Shown here piece by piece: positions 27,640 through 37,260 of a DNA stretch of 64,000 bases. The position numbers and the translations under genes were made by a program. Below the pieces are notes generated by a model that was not told the origin of the DNA, did no database searches, and was given only the letters and a program-made list of their open reading frames with translations. The number at the start of each line of letters is the position of its first letter. The stretch's first letter is position 1. Source of the DNA: Corynebacterium anserum (GTDB lineage Bacteria > Actinomycetota > Actinomycetes > Mycobacteriales > Mycobacteriaceae); assembly GCF_014262665.1 (NCBI RefSeq), contig NZ_CP046883.1, positions 1,178,001-1,242,000 of the forward strand. The letters run 5' to 3'.

Positions 27640-28656
27640 ATGTCTGAATCCACATCTCTTCTTCCAGGTGCTCATGTACTAGTCACCGGCGCAGCAGGTT
27701 ATGTCGGCAGTGTGTGCGCAACCGTGTTACTAGAACAGGGCTACAAAGTCACAGTCGTGGATAATCTCAGTACGGGTAATCGCGACGCTGTTCCCGCAGG
27801 TGCAACCTTCGTCGAAGGGGATATTCGTGATCTAGCAGATGATGTGCTCAAAGATTCTGACGTTAGCGCCGTCTTTCATTTCGCTGCTCGCTCATTAGTT
27901 GGCGAGTCGGTCGAAGATCCTGCTGCCTATTGGCACCACAATGTTGTGACATCTCTGGAGCTGCTCGATGCGATGCGCAAATACGGCGTCAATAACCTGG
28001 TATTCTCTTCGACCGCTGCGTGCTATGGCGAACCCGAACAGGTTCCCATCACCGAAGATATGCCCACCGCTCCTACCAACCCCTATGGCGCCTCCAAGTT
28101 AGCCATTGACAACATCATCACCAGCTACGCCCATGCTTACGGGCTTGGCGCTACCAGCTTGCGTTACTTCAACGTTGCTGGAGCTTATGGTTCCGTCGGC
28201 GAAAACCGTGAAATCGAAACCCACCTAATCCCCCTGGTACTGCAGGTAGCGCTTGGGCACCGTGAATCCATCGCCATGTTTGGTACAGATTGGCCTACTG
28301 ACGATGGCACCGCAGTCCGTGATTACATCCATATTCGTGATCTCGCCGATGCTCATCTTCTTGCAGCTACGTCCAATACGCCGGGGAGTCACCGCATCTT
28401 TAATTTGGGTAGTGGCGATGGTTTTAGTGTGAAACAGGTAGTTGAGACGTGTCGTGAAATCACGGGACACCCTATCCCAGCAATTGAAGCACCCCGCCGT
28501 GCTGGCGATCCGGCTGTCCTCATTGCCTCGTCGCAAAAAGCCATAGACGAATTGGGCTGGAATCCAATTCGCTCGGATCTAAGGACAATTGTGAGCGACG
28601 CCTGGGAGTTCACAAGTGCTTTGGGTGAGAAGGCTCACTCTGCGAGGAATCGTTAA
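27640..28656 (+). CDS. galE: UDP-glucose 4-epimerase
   Basis: 338 residues, normal for GalE, which interconverts UDP-glucose and UDP-galactose and so supplies galactan and arabinogalactan synthesis. The NAD-binding motif [10 protein letters not shown], the substrate loop VDNLSTG, the catalytic Ser region SSTAACYG and the YGASK catalytic Tyr-Lys pair are all visible. TATAGGAAGGAATTTT upstream supplies the ribosome binding site. Its last 47 nt overlap the 3' end of the convergent DUF4192 gene. Confidence 0.94.
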   Translation: MSESTSLLPGAHVLVTGAAGYVGSVCATVLLEQGYKVTVVDNLSTGNRDAVPAGATFVEGDIRDLADDVLKDSDVSAVFHFAARSLVGESVEDPAAYWHHNVVTSLELLDAMRKYGVNNLVFSSTAACYGEPEQVPITEDMPTAPTNPYGASKLAIDNIITSYAHAYGLGATSLRYFNVAGAYGSVGENREIETHLIPLVLQVALGHRESIAMFGTDWPTDDGTAVRDYIHIRDLADAHLLAATSNTPGSHRIFNLGSGDGFSVKQVVETCREITGHPIPAIEAPRRAGDPAVLIASSQKAIDELGWNPIRSDLRTIVSDAWEFTSALGEKAHSARNR

Positions 28657-29884
28657 AGCGGCTCCAGTCAACCACGTCTTCTACGAGAGCTAATAAACGG
28701 TCATACCTCGTACGAAACTCTGTGGAGGCCTCATCAATACCGCCACCCAGTTCCTCTAGGTAGTTGTCGGCATCTGCCTCCGGCCAAGACAAGGTCCAAT
28801 TCATCAACCAATATAGGCCGTTGGTCGCCATTGATTCGACTGTGCGCATACTGTGTCCGCTCAGATGTGCGTGCCACAAGTGCGCCACCATCAGCTTGTT
28901 CAATTCATCAACATAACCGCCTCGGGAACAAGGGTGTTCCAATTCCGTGACGACATTCCGCAACGCATAAAAAGAGAGCATGCCTTCATGGTTGGCACTT
29001 AGTACCGCGGCCAACATAATAAGTACGCGGCGCCGTGTTTCTCCTCGAAGGAGTCGCGCCGCTTCAGCGAGCAGATCCCTCATTATTGGTGCTTTGTCTC
29101 CCATTGCCATCGTCACCAGGAGCGAGTGCAATCTTTCGCAACGCGCAACGCATACGATCGCGCGCAACAACCGCCGATCAGCAATCACGGCTTCCAAACG
29201 CTCGGCACCATTAGCTACTAATTTCATGCTGTGGGCAAGGAAGATCACATCGTTTAACAGCGCAATATTTTCTGTAACGTCATGGGCGGCGTCAACGTAA
29301 CGCCGAGGTCTGAGACTCGGGCGCGTAGTGTCTATCGCCAACCATTCGACCAACTCTTGTTGATCCCGCATGGTCTTTGCACCGTGCAGTGTGCTCAAGT
29401 CGCGTACGGGATTAGTTTCTACCGAAGCCACCTCGCCTATCTCTTCGGTATCGATGTCCACCCATCTCGCTCCAGTGTTCAGGGCCTCGATCCACCAGAC
29501 GTTGATGACCGTCATACCGCGATCTTCTAAATCATCAACAATGTCGTAGAGGTATCCTTCAATTTCTTCACGTTCGTCATGAACGCCGTAGACCAACGCC
29601 TGGCGCGGAGAATGCCCAGCGAGTGCATCGTCAAAGGTCTCCAGTGCTGAATCAAAACTCCACGGCTCAATATCCAGACGTACCACCGGACCAATCCGCA
29701 ATCGATGCGGTTCTACTGAATCTGGAATGATTCCGATGATGATAATGGATCTTTCAGGAACAAAACCCATCATGCTCGGAAGTGCGGCCATCAGTTCACC
29801 CGGACGTGCACCCAACTTAATAGGCACGGGTGGAATAGTCTCAGCATGTGGCGTGTTATCGGTAGTGTTGTGTGAATCATTCAT
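28610..29884 (-). CDS. DUF4192 domain protein
   Basis: A soluble protein of 424 residues. The opening block [20 protein letters not shown](I) followed by [10 protein letters not shown] is the DUF4192 signature. Family function is unknown. It is convergent with galE (47-bp overlap of coding ends) and divergent from the PAC2-family gene, as in other corynebacteria. Confidence 0.84.
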   Translation of the reverse strand: MNDSHNTTDNTPHAETIPPVPIKLGARPGELMAALPSMMGFVPERSIIIIGIIPDSVEPHRLRIGPVVRLDIEPWSFDSALETFDDALAGHSPRQALVYGVHDEREEIEGYLYDIVDDLEDRGMTVINVWWIEALNTGARWVDIDTEEIGEVASVETNPVRDLSTLHGAKTMRDQQELVEWLAIDTTRPSLRPRRYVDAAHDVTENIALLNDVIFLAHSMKLVANGAERLEAVIADRRLLRAIVCVARCERLHSLLVTMAMGDKAPIMRDLLAEAARLLRGETRRRVLIMLAAVLSANHEGMLSFYALRNVVTELEHPCSRGGYVDELNKLMVAHLWHAHLSGHSMRTVESMATNGLYWLMNWTLSWPEADADNYLEELGGGIDEASTEFRTRYDRLLALVEDVVDWSRFNDSSQSEPSHPKHL

Positions 29885-30118
29885 GACAAGACAGTGCCAA
29901 ATCGACCGTGATACGCAGCTGTCTTTGACAGGGATAAAGACTCCAAAAGTCCAAGAGGCTGTGGAGAACTTGGCACCTGTGTATAACTGTTTTCTTTCCG
30001 TTGTACCTCATCTGACCTGCTGCTTATTCCCACCCTTTCATGCAGTAGGCCAGCGCAAAGTCTGAAGAAAGAACTGGTAGTCTAAACCAACAGCGTTTGA
30101 GTGAAGGGAGCGCCATAT

Positions 30119-31264
30119 ATGACTAACAATGACCGCCCATCAAACGACCGCACCTATTCTCCAAAGCCCCGCCGTAACGCAATGTACGAGCTCGAGTACC
30201 CTACGCCTATGCGTTCCGAAGAGAGCGTCGAGCCTTTACCTATGCTCGTTGCTCTGCAAGGCTACGCTGACGCGGGTCAGGCGATAGCGAACGCTTCCAC
30301 TCACCTGCTCCAAGCGCTTGATCACAGTCCTGTTGCTTCCTTCAAGGTGGACGAACTTATCGATTACCGATCACGCCGCCCAGGTGTGACGATCAATCAT
30401 TCTCGAGTCGTTCATCGCGAAAATATGGAGCTGACTCTCTACCTGCTAAAGGACATTTCTGATCGACCTTTTTTGCTGCTCAGCGGCCCTGAACCCGACC
30501 TGAAATGGGAGGCCTTCAGCGATGCAGTTGTCGAACTGGCACAACGTACTGGTGTGGAACGCGTAGTTACTTTGTACTCCGCTCCGATGACAGTTCCGCA
30601 TACACGTCCGCTAGTCATCAGCGCGCATGCCTCAGATAATGCCTTGATCAAAGATTTCCATACATGGGATAGCCGCATGATCATTCCAGGTGCAGCGGCT
30701 TTGGATACTGAATACAAGCTCGACAAGCATGGGATTGAGACCATCGGGATGACCGCACACGTGCCGCATTACATCGCTGCGTCAGATTATCCTGAAGCGA
30801 CCTACGCGCTGCTCAAAGCCGCTGGCACCCTCACTGGGCTCGATATACCGCTCGGTGCTCTCGAATCCGATATCGACCGCATTAAGCGTCAGCTGGAAGA
30901 ACAAGTCAGCGAATCGCAAGAAATATCCGCTGTAGTCGCCGCGTTAGAGCGCCAATATGATGCCGAAGCGGAACAAATGCGTCGTCGCAAAGAAAATAAC
31001 CTTCTGGAACCAGGTCAACAGATCCCTACGGGTGAAGAACTCGGAGCCGAGTTTGAAGCGTTCCTAGCCGATCTATCAAAGGTCGACTCATCCGAGGACG
31101 CAATCAACCTGTCGGACGAGCAGACAGACCGTCAGCCGCAGAATGATCGGCCAGCAGACCCACAATCTCAGGAGAACCACCCCGGGGACTACTCCCGCGA
31201 AGACGGGGAACAAACCCATCACGGTAAAAGCAACGACGCCGACGATGCAACGGACGGACAGTAG
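30119..31264 (+). CDS. PAC2-family protein (proteasome-assembly-chaperone-like)
   Basis: 381 residues from the ATG at 30119, preferred over a GTG at 30101 because GGGAG lies about 8-10 nt upstream. The PAC2 fold is indicated by LVALQGYADAGQA, LLLSGPEPDLKWEAF and GAALDTEYKL / HVPHYIAASDYPEA. The C-terminal 60 residues are acidic and low complexity. PAC2 proteins help assemble proteasomes in archaea and eukaryotes, and the actinobacterial members have no firm role. The stop is 3 nt from the next start, coupling it to the helicase. Confidence 0.83.
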   Translation: MTNNDRPSNDRTYSPKPRRNAMYELEYPTPMRSEESVEPLPMLVALQGYADAGQAIANASTHLLQALDHSPVASFKVDELIDYRSRRPGVTINHSRVVHRENMELTLYLLKDISDRPFLLLSGPEPDLKWEAFSDAVVELAQRTGVERVVTLYSAPMTVPHTRPLVISAHASDNALIKDFHTWDSRMIIPGAAALDTEYKLDKHGIETIGMTAHVPHYIAASDYPEATYALLKAAGTLTGLDIPLGALESDIDRIKRQLEEQVSESQEISAVVAALERQYDAEAEQMRRRKENNLLEPGQQIPTGEELGAEFEAFLADLSKVDSSEDAINLSDEQTDRQPQNDRPADPQSQENHPGDYSREDGEQTHHGKSNDADDATDGQ

Positions 31265-31267
31265 ATA

Positions 31268-33838
31268 GTGGCAGCAGTAGCCGATCTTGCCCAGTTCTTA
31301 CCCGATCTCGACAATGTACCTGCTAGCCTTCTCGACGACGCTATTCTCGAATCGTTTATGAGATGGACGAAAGATCGCGAGATCACGCTGTATCCTGCGC
31401 AAGAGGAAGCAGCCACAGCGCTTGTAGCATCGGATAATGTCATCCTCGCTACGCCGACCGGATCCGGGAAATCCATGGTGGCCATCGCAGCACATTTTAC
31501 GGCTATGGCACGTGGGCAACGCAGCTTCTACACCGCGCCAATCAAGGCCTTGGTCAGCGAAAAGTTTTTCGATCTCTGCCAGATTTTCGGACCCGATAAC
31601 GTCGGCATGATGACTGGAGACGCCACAGTTAACGGCAACGCGCCCATCATCTGCGCGACAGCTGAGATCGTCGCAAATATCGCACTGCGTGATGGTTCCC
31701 ATGCCTCCATCGACCAAATAGTGATGGATGAGTTCCACTACTACTCCGAACCAGACCGCGGATGGGCTTGGCAAGTGCCCCTATTGGAATTGCCGCATTG
31801 TCAGTTCCTATTGATGAGCGCCACACTTGGCGATACTCAATGGCTGCAGGATGACCTGAGCAGGCGCACCGGGCGGGATACCACCTTTGTGACAGGCTCC
31901 GTGCGCCCGGTGCCTCTCGATTTCCACTATGTCTACACGCCAGTTCACGAAACAGTCGAAGAACTTCTGGCTGATGGCAAAGCTCCCATTTACGTTGTGC
32001 ACTTCACCCAGCGTGAAGCTGCAGAGCGCGCACAAGCGTTGACTAGTCTCTCGCTTGTCGATAATAAACAGAAAGCACTCATCGTGGAAGCGCTCGGTGA
32101 TTTTCGTTTCACTAGTGCATTCGGAAAAGTGCTTTCCAAACTGCTACGCCGAGGAATCGGAGTGCACCAAGCAGGGATGTTGCCGAAATATCGCCGCTTG
32201 GTCGAGAGACTTTCCCAACAAGGACTGCTGAAGGTCATCTGTGGAACGGATACCCTGGGAGTGGGGATTAACGTTCCGATTCGCACGGTGCTTTTTACTG
32301 GTTTAACCAAATATGACGGGGTTCGTCACCGAGTGTTGAAATCGCGTGAATTCCATCAAATCGCTGGGAGAGCTGGACGAGCTGGCTACGACACCGAAGG
32401 CACCGTAGTAGTTCAGGCGCCGGAACACGAAATAGAGAACTACCGTCTGCGCCAGCGGGCCGGTTCCGACCCGAAAAAACTAAAGAAACTGCGGAAAAAA
32501 TCGGCGCCTGACGGCCGCGCCACATGGTCTGAAAAAACTTTCAACCGGCTGACAACCGCCGAACCCGAAGAACTCGTCAGTCAATTCCGCATGACAAATT
32601 CCATGCTGCTTAACATTATCGCTCGTGATGAGTGGACTTTTGGGGCATTAAAGCACCTCATCCGGTGCAGCCACGATACTCGGTCGCGGCAGAACAAGGC
32701 GGTCCATCGGACCATTGAACTCTACCGGGGTCTCGTGAATGCCCAGGTGGTCGAAGAGTACGAAGACGCATCCACGCCATCAGGCAAGAATGCGCGCTTA
32801 ACACACGACATGCCAAGGGACTTCGCTCTCAACCAACCCCTATCCCCTTTCGCGCTGGCTGCCCTAGACTTGTTGGACCCAGATTCCGATACGTACAGCT
32901 TGGACATCATTAGCGTGTTCGAAGCAGTAGTGGAGGATCCACGCCAGATACTTTTTGCTCAACAAAAGGCCGCCCGATCAGAAGAACTTGCCGCGTTGAA
33001 AGCCGAGGGGGTGGACTATACCGAACGCATGGCAATTCTTGAGGAAGTTATGTGGCCTCAACCTCTTGACGAATTGCTGGCGGAAGCATTTGAGACATTT
33101 TGCCAAGGTAACCCGTGGGCTAAGGATTTTGATATCAGTCCCAAGTCCGTTCTTCGGGATATGATCGAGAAAGCGATGACTTTCTCCGACCTCGTGGCAA
33201 CCTATGGGCTAGCGCGTTCTGAAGGGGTTGTTCTTCGATATCTCAGCGATGTATGGAGAACACTGGATCATTCTGTCCCAGCTGAACATCGCACTGAGGA
33301 GTTAGAAGACATCATCGTCTGGCTGGGCGAACTTATCCGGCAGGTGGATTCCTCTCTTCTCGATGAGTGGGCTCAAATGGGAGATGAAGACTCCCCCATC
33401 ACGCAACAACAAGTCGCCGAACACGCGTTTGGCGTTGAGGATCCATCCGCTCTGTCCAGCAACCCTCGTGCGCTTATGCGTATGGTGCGCAATTACTTTT
33501 TCCGTCGCGTCGAGCTTTTCGCCTTTGAGAAAGAAGCTGAGCTCGAGGAGTTGGATGCGTACCTCGAGTCACCACCAGACTGGCCTACTGCAATGGACGA
33601 TTATTTTGACGAGTATTCCGACATAGGCCTCGATGCTGGGGCACGCGCCGCGCATATGATTCGGATCCAACAGAAGCAGGGTTGGGATGGTCCCGACGCC
33701 AACCTCTGGTCCGTTCGGCAGATGCTCGATGATCCGGAAGGTGACCATGGATGGGCGTTTGAAGGCGAAGTTGACCTTGCCGCTACTGATGAGCACGGCG
33801 AAGTTCGTCTCAAACGATTCCGTATTGTTCAAGGCTAG
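31268..33838 (+). CDS. DEAD/DEAH-box helicase with DUF3516 (Ski2/HelY-like)
   Basis: 856 residues, starting GTG. Walker A ATPTGSGKSMVA, APIKALVSEKF, DExH-type VMDEFHYY, SAT motif LMSATLGD, and C-terminal domain GTDTLGVGINVPIRTVLFTG with QIAGRAGRAGYDTEG. The C-terminal half (about 400-856) is the DUF3516 region. The layout resembles Ski2/Mtr4-type RNA helicases, so RNA unwinding is the best guess. It is co-translated with the PAC2 gene, and oxyR is convergent downstream. Confidence 0.87.
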   Translation: MAAVADLAQFLPDLDNVPASLLDDAILESFMRWTKDREITLYPAQEEAATALVASDNVILATPTGSGKSMVAIAAHFTAMARGQRSFYTAPIKALVSEKFFDLCQIFGPDNVGMMTGDATVNGNAPIICATAEIVANIALRDGSHASIDQIVMDEFHYYSEPDRGWAWQVPLLELPHCQFLLMSATLGDTQWLQDDLSRRTGRDTTFVTGSVRPVPLDFHYVYTPVHETVEELLADGKAPIYVVHFTQREAAERAQALTSLSLVDNKQKALIVEALGDFRFTSAFGKVLSKLLRRGIGVHQAGMLPKYRRLVERLSQQGLLKVICGTDTLGVGINVPIRTVLFTGLTKYDGVRHRVLKSREFHQIAGRAGRAGYDTEGTVVVQAPEHEIENYRLRQRAGSDPKKLKKLRKKSAPDGRATWSEKTFNRLTTAEPEELVSQFRMTNSMLLNIIARDEWTFGALKHLIRCSHDTRSRQNKAVHRTIELYRGLVNAQVVEEYEDASTPSGKNARLTHDMPRDFALNQPLSPFALAALDLLDPDSDTYSLDIISVFEAVVEDPRQILFAQQKAARSEELAALKAEGVDYTERMAILEEVMWPQPLDELLAEAFETFCQGNPWAKDFDISPKSVLRDMIEKAMTFSDLVATYGLARSEGVVLRYLSDVWRTLDHSVPAEHRTEELEDIIVWLGELIRQVDSSLLDEWAQMGDEDSPITQQQVAEHAFGVEDPSALSSNPRALMRMVRNYFFRRVELFAFEKEAELEELDAYLESPPDWPTAMDDYFDEYSDIGLDAGARAAHMIRIQQKQGWDGPDANLWSVRQMLDDPEGDHGWAFEGEVDLAATDEHGEVRLKRFRIVQG

Positions 33839-33916
33839 GGTTTCTGTTCACAGCACGCGTCGAAGTGCCCTAGTGTTAGGAGTTCTTGTTCACAAGTCCG
33901 GAAATCAGCCTCGCTC

Positions 33917-34876
33917 CTAACGCGAAGCGAGAACCCTTCGACCTTGTTCAGCTGCGACGTGATAGGAACCGGCGATCATCTCTCCGAGCGAAGCATAGTC
34001 CTCAGTCCGCGTGGAACTTGATCGGTATGTCAAGCTAATGGTTCGACCGGCCTGGGACGCCCCTTCAGCAAAAGTAGCCAATGCAATACCATCACGTTGG
34101 CATTCCGTGGCCACTGCACTGAGTGGAACAAGGGTACCACCGATACCAGCGGCCACTAATTGCATAACGGTTGGAAGGCTCGCAGCACGGGTCATAGAGC
34201 GGCGCGGATCTTTTGCCATATCCACAGTGCGGCACAAATCTAATACTTGGTCACGCAGACAATGTCCATCATCGAGCAACAGCATATCCACGGAAACGAG
34301 ATCCTCCATGACGAGGTCACGGCGACCGGCGAGAGAGTTATCATGCGGAACAACCAGTACAAACTCCTCGGTGTAGAGGTCGACGCTGTGCAGACCCGTA
34401 GTTTCCGTGGATTTACCAATCACCGCTACATCGATCTTGCCTTGCCTGAGAGACTCTATGAGATGCGGTGTCATCTCTTCCACAATGCACGGCGATAGTT
34501 CAGGAACCATCGCCGTGGTCGATTGGAGGAAATCCGGCAAGATATACGGGGCTACAGTGGGAATCATCCCGATGGACAGAGTTCCTACAAGGCCCCCGTT
34601 CGCGCCTTGGGCATGCGATACGAAAGCCTCGAGACTTTCCAGGGTTGTTTGTGCATAGGGAAGCAATGTCCGCCCGATTGGCGTGATGATGACATTGCGC
34701 GTCGATCGTTCAACCAATTGCACTCCGAGCCCACTTTCCAATGCCGCAAGAGCCTGTGAGAGGGAGGGCTGCGAAATACCCAAATGATTAGCGGCTGCGC
34801 CAAAATGCCCGAATTCGGCAATGGTGGCGAAGGTACGGAGCTGAGCAATTGTTGGACGAGAGTCTTTTTGAACCAC
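33917..34876 (-). CDS. oxyR: Hydrogen-peroxide-sensing LysR-type regulator OxyR
   Basis: 319 residues. The N-terminal winged helix has QLRTFATIAEFGHFGAAANH and ISQPSLSQALAALE. The sensor domain has C206 and C215 in GHCLRDQVLDLC, spaced nine apart like the disulfide pair C199/C208 of E. coli OxyR. In corynebacteria OxyR represses catalase and dps-type genes until oxidised. It follows the ceramidase gene on the same strand with a 140-bp gap, so it probably has its own promoter. Confidence 0.93.
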   Translation of the reverse strand: MVQKDSRPTIAQLRTFATIAEFGHFGAAANHLGISQPSLSQALAALESGLGVQLVERSTRNVIITPIGRTLLPYAQTTLESLEAFVSHAQGANGGLVGTLSIGMIPTVAPYILPDFLQSTTAMVPELSPCIVEEMTPHLIESLRQGKIDVAVIGKSTETTGLHSVDLYTEEFVLVVPHDNSLAGRRDLVMEDLVSVDMLLLDDGHCLRDQVLDLCRTVDMAKDPRRSMTRAASLPTVMQLVAAGIGGTLVPLSAVATECQRDGIALATFAEGASQAGRTISLTYRSSSTRTEDYASLGEMIAGSYHVAAEQGRRVLASR

Positions 34877-35015
34877 GTGTGGAAGGCTACCTTAGTCTCA
34901 ACTGAAAATTTATTTAGCGGTCTGGCGACCTTTCTGCCACGAAAAACTCGTGACATGGGGACCGAAAAAACGCGGTTTCCTCGACAGGAAAACGCCTATT
35001 ACTACTTCCGGCTTA

Positions 35016-37124
35016 TTACAGCACTTGAACAGTTGACACCGCCTCAAACTCGTCAAGGTGACCGAACATCGTGCGCGAATCACCCTTATAACGCAACGTA
35101 TAGGTGCCAGGGTCATAACCTGTAGAGTTCCAGTCGAGTGTGACCGTCGTCTGCCCCATATTGTTCGCGAAAGTAATTAAGGTTGATTCAGAAGAATCAT
35201 TGGCCACAACAGTACCGTCACTCTTTTCCACAGTGAAATAACCTTCACCCAACCGCAGATTATTGTTTGGATTGGCACCGACAAGTTTGACGGTTACGGT
35301 CTCCCCGGCTGTCACAGTTGAAGGGGCTTCGAGAATATCCCCAAACTTCTTACCCGGCGGCGGGAAATCTGCCCACGTATTGCCTGATGGTGATTGTGGA
35401 ATCATACCCGTGAGATCGCCCGCTGGCTTGCCATGATCCACCGGATCACCATTTTTCAGCGCTCGCGCGAGCCCATCGAACACCTGTTGAAAAGCAGGGA
35501 GCTCATTTCGACCGAAAATGGTAGCGCCACCCTCATAGTTCTGAGTGCTGTATTCCTCCGGGGTCGCAACGTAGTGGCCATATCCGTTCGTATAGCCCTG
35601 CGAAACTACAGAATCCAATGAAACGTTAAGGGCCTCTGCGACAACTCGGCGCAAACGCAAACCCGAAGTGATGGTTGCCTCAAAACCATGGGAAATCAGG
35701 GTAAGCCCACCGATGCGGTGAATGTAAAAAGGGTGTACCTGCTGAATCATTCCTTCTACGTATCCCAGCGGCAGCAGCATCTCTTTGGGAGCATGAATGG
35801 CCATGATTTCGGGCGGAACCGTGACTTTGTTCAATGCCTGAACCCACGGAGTTCCCCCGCGCATCCCTTCATTGAAACCCAACATAGGTTCGCCGCCGCC
35901 ATCTTCTTGAGAAGAGGCAGCAAAGGCGGCGCCCAAAATGGCGGGGCCGGTTTTTCCAGGTTTGCCGTCGGAGGTCCATTTGGCGTCGACTTGAATATTT
36001 GAGCAATCAACCCATTGAAATGTGCCACGCACCTGATTTCCAGCAGTCACTTCAACAGTATCTGAGCCGTCGACTGCCGCCATAATGCGCTCTCCCATGA
36101 TCCGGGCATGGCTGGTGTCATCCTTACCTGGGCCACTGCCCGGGGTAAGACCTAGATTCGGAGTCTGATCTCCTGGAGAAGCCTGTGCGAAAGCAGCAAC
36201 ATAAGGGGCGCTTTCTGGATGGCGGTGGTCCACTCCCATTGCTTCTTCGGTGGCCCACGCCGCGTAACCCTTGTTGTCGGTTCCGATATGTCGATAGGTG
36301 TGCCCCATGCTTGTGGCATGCACGGAAAACCAGTTGATGAATCCTACTGACTGACCCTCGCGAAAAATGTGGAGGGTGATGGAGTTGCGGTCGATACCGT
36401 CGGGATTAGCATCCCGATCCTTTTGTGGGTTCTTTTCCCATGCTGCCTTGGAACGGTTCACAGACCCTCCGACCACCTGGCCTTTCGTGAGAGTCAATTC
36501 CGAGGGGGCTATATCTTCATGAGCCCGCACAATCGCATTAACGATTCCCTGCACGTTTGCCTCGAACGTCACTGGTCGGAACCCTAAAGTGGTGAGGTCT
36601 ACCATCAGATGACCGGAAGTTCCACCGGGTGCCACATGGGTATGGGTAGCAGAAATGAGCACGTTGTGCGCCCCATAAAGATCGCCATACTTAGCCTTCA
36701 GTCGACGCACTACTTCGAGGAAAATGGATTGAAACATCAAACCGATGTCTGCAATCACCTCGACCACGCGTTCGTTGGTTGCCGGATCAACGAAGATAAA
36801 AGCACGTGCGTATTGCCGACGCTGTAGACCGATGGAGGACTGCTCCAGTACCGCGTAGCCATTCATGCCTGCACCCCACGGTTCGCCGGTCATGTCACCG
36901 AGGCCGCGACCCACGCTGATCGAACCGACCGTAGCTGCGCCAGCCCTTTCCGCGCCTGAGGATGCCCAAAGCACGGTGCCAGTGACTGCAGCCATCCCGC
37001 TAAAGAAGCGACGGCGCGTTATGGGTGAATTGAAAACACTCCCGTTGTCGGGCAAGGCCTCGGCCGAAGCACAGCTGCACGGTGCTGTGGTGTCTTCCAT
37101 CTGTGACGTCGTACCCATGATCAC
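35016..37124 (-). CDS. Secreted neutral/alkaline ceramidase (Tat substrate)
   Basis: 702 residues from a GTG at 37124 (AGGAA 6 nt upstream; ATG at 37118 possible). The twin-arginine signal TRRRFFSG (36-43) precedes a hydrophobic stretch and an Ala-rich cleavage region near 63. The neutral ceramidase core shows zinc-ligand regions SATHTHVAPGG (H161, H163) and FSVHATSMG (H269), E482 in HGFEATITSG, and YVATPEEYSTQNYEGG (Y525). The nucleophile motif reads PGDQTPN, with Thr321 where family members normally have Ser. A C-terminal Ig-like domain spans about 595-702. Ceramidases release sphingosine and fatty acid from ceramide, so host skin or mucosal lipid is a plausible substrate. It sits between oxyR and hrpA as an apparent insertion. 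Confidence 0.88.
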   Translation of the reverse strand: MIMGTTSQMEDTTAPCSCASAEALPDNGSVFNSPITRRRFFSGMAAVTGTVLWASSGAERAGAATVGSISVGRGLGDMTGEPWGAGMNGYAVLEQSSIGLQRRQYARAFIFVDPATNERVVEVIADIGLMFQSIFLEVVRRLKAKYGDLYGAHNVLISATHTHVAPGGTSGHLMVDLTTLGFRPVTFEANVQGIVNAIVRAHEDIAPSELTLTKGQVVGGSVNRSKAAWEKNPQKDRDANPDGIDRNSITLHIFREGQSVGFINWFSVHATSMGHTYRHIGTDNKGYAAWATEEAMGVDHRHPESAPYVAAFAQASPGDQTPNLGLTPGSGPGKDDTSHARIMGERIMAAVDGSDTVEVTAGNQVRGTFQWVDCSNIQVDAKWTSDGKPGKTGPAILGAAFAASSQEDGGGEPMLGFNEGMRGGTPWVQALNKVTVPPEIMAIHAPKEMLLPLGYVEGMIQQVHPFYIHRIGGLTLISHGFEATITSGLRLRRVVAEALNVSLDSVVSQGYTNGYGHYVATPEEYSTQNYEGGATIFGRNELPAFQQVFDGLARALKNGDPVDHGKPAGDLTGMIPQSPSGNTWADFPPPGKKFGDILEAPSTVTAGETVTVKLVGANPNNNLRLGEGYFTVEKSDGTVVANDSSESTLITFANNMGQTTVTLDWNSTGYDPGTYTLRYKGDSRTMFGHLDEFEAVSTVQVL

Positions 37125-37162
37125 TTCGCTTCCTCTTCAGGCATAGGTTGAATTCATAGGGG

Positions 37163-37253
37163 CTTATCGATAAGTCGATGATGCAGCTCATCATAAATCG
37201 AGTGATGACTCATTCGTGCCAGAATCATGAATTTTCTTTCTACTTGTTAGACT
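37163..37253. promoter_or_regulatory. Divergent control region ceramidase/hrpA
   Basis: This 135-bp gap holds a perfect 12-bp palindrome CTTATCGATAAG (37163-37174), an inverted repeat ATGATG-N5-CATCAT (37178-37194) and AGTGATGACTCATT (37201-37214). TAGACT (37248-37253) is a likely -10 for hrpA. Both inverted repeats lie close to the ceramidase start and could be its operators. Confidence 0.45.
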
Positions 37254-37260
37254 CTTGAAA

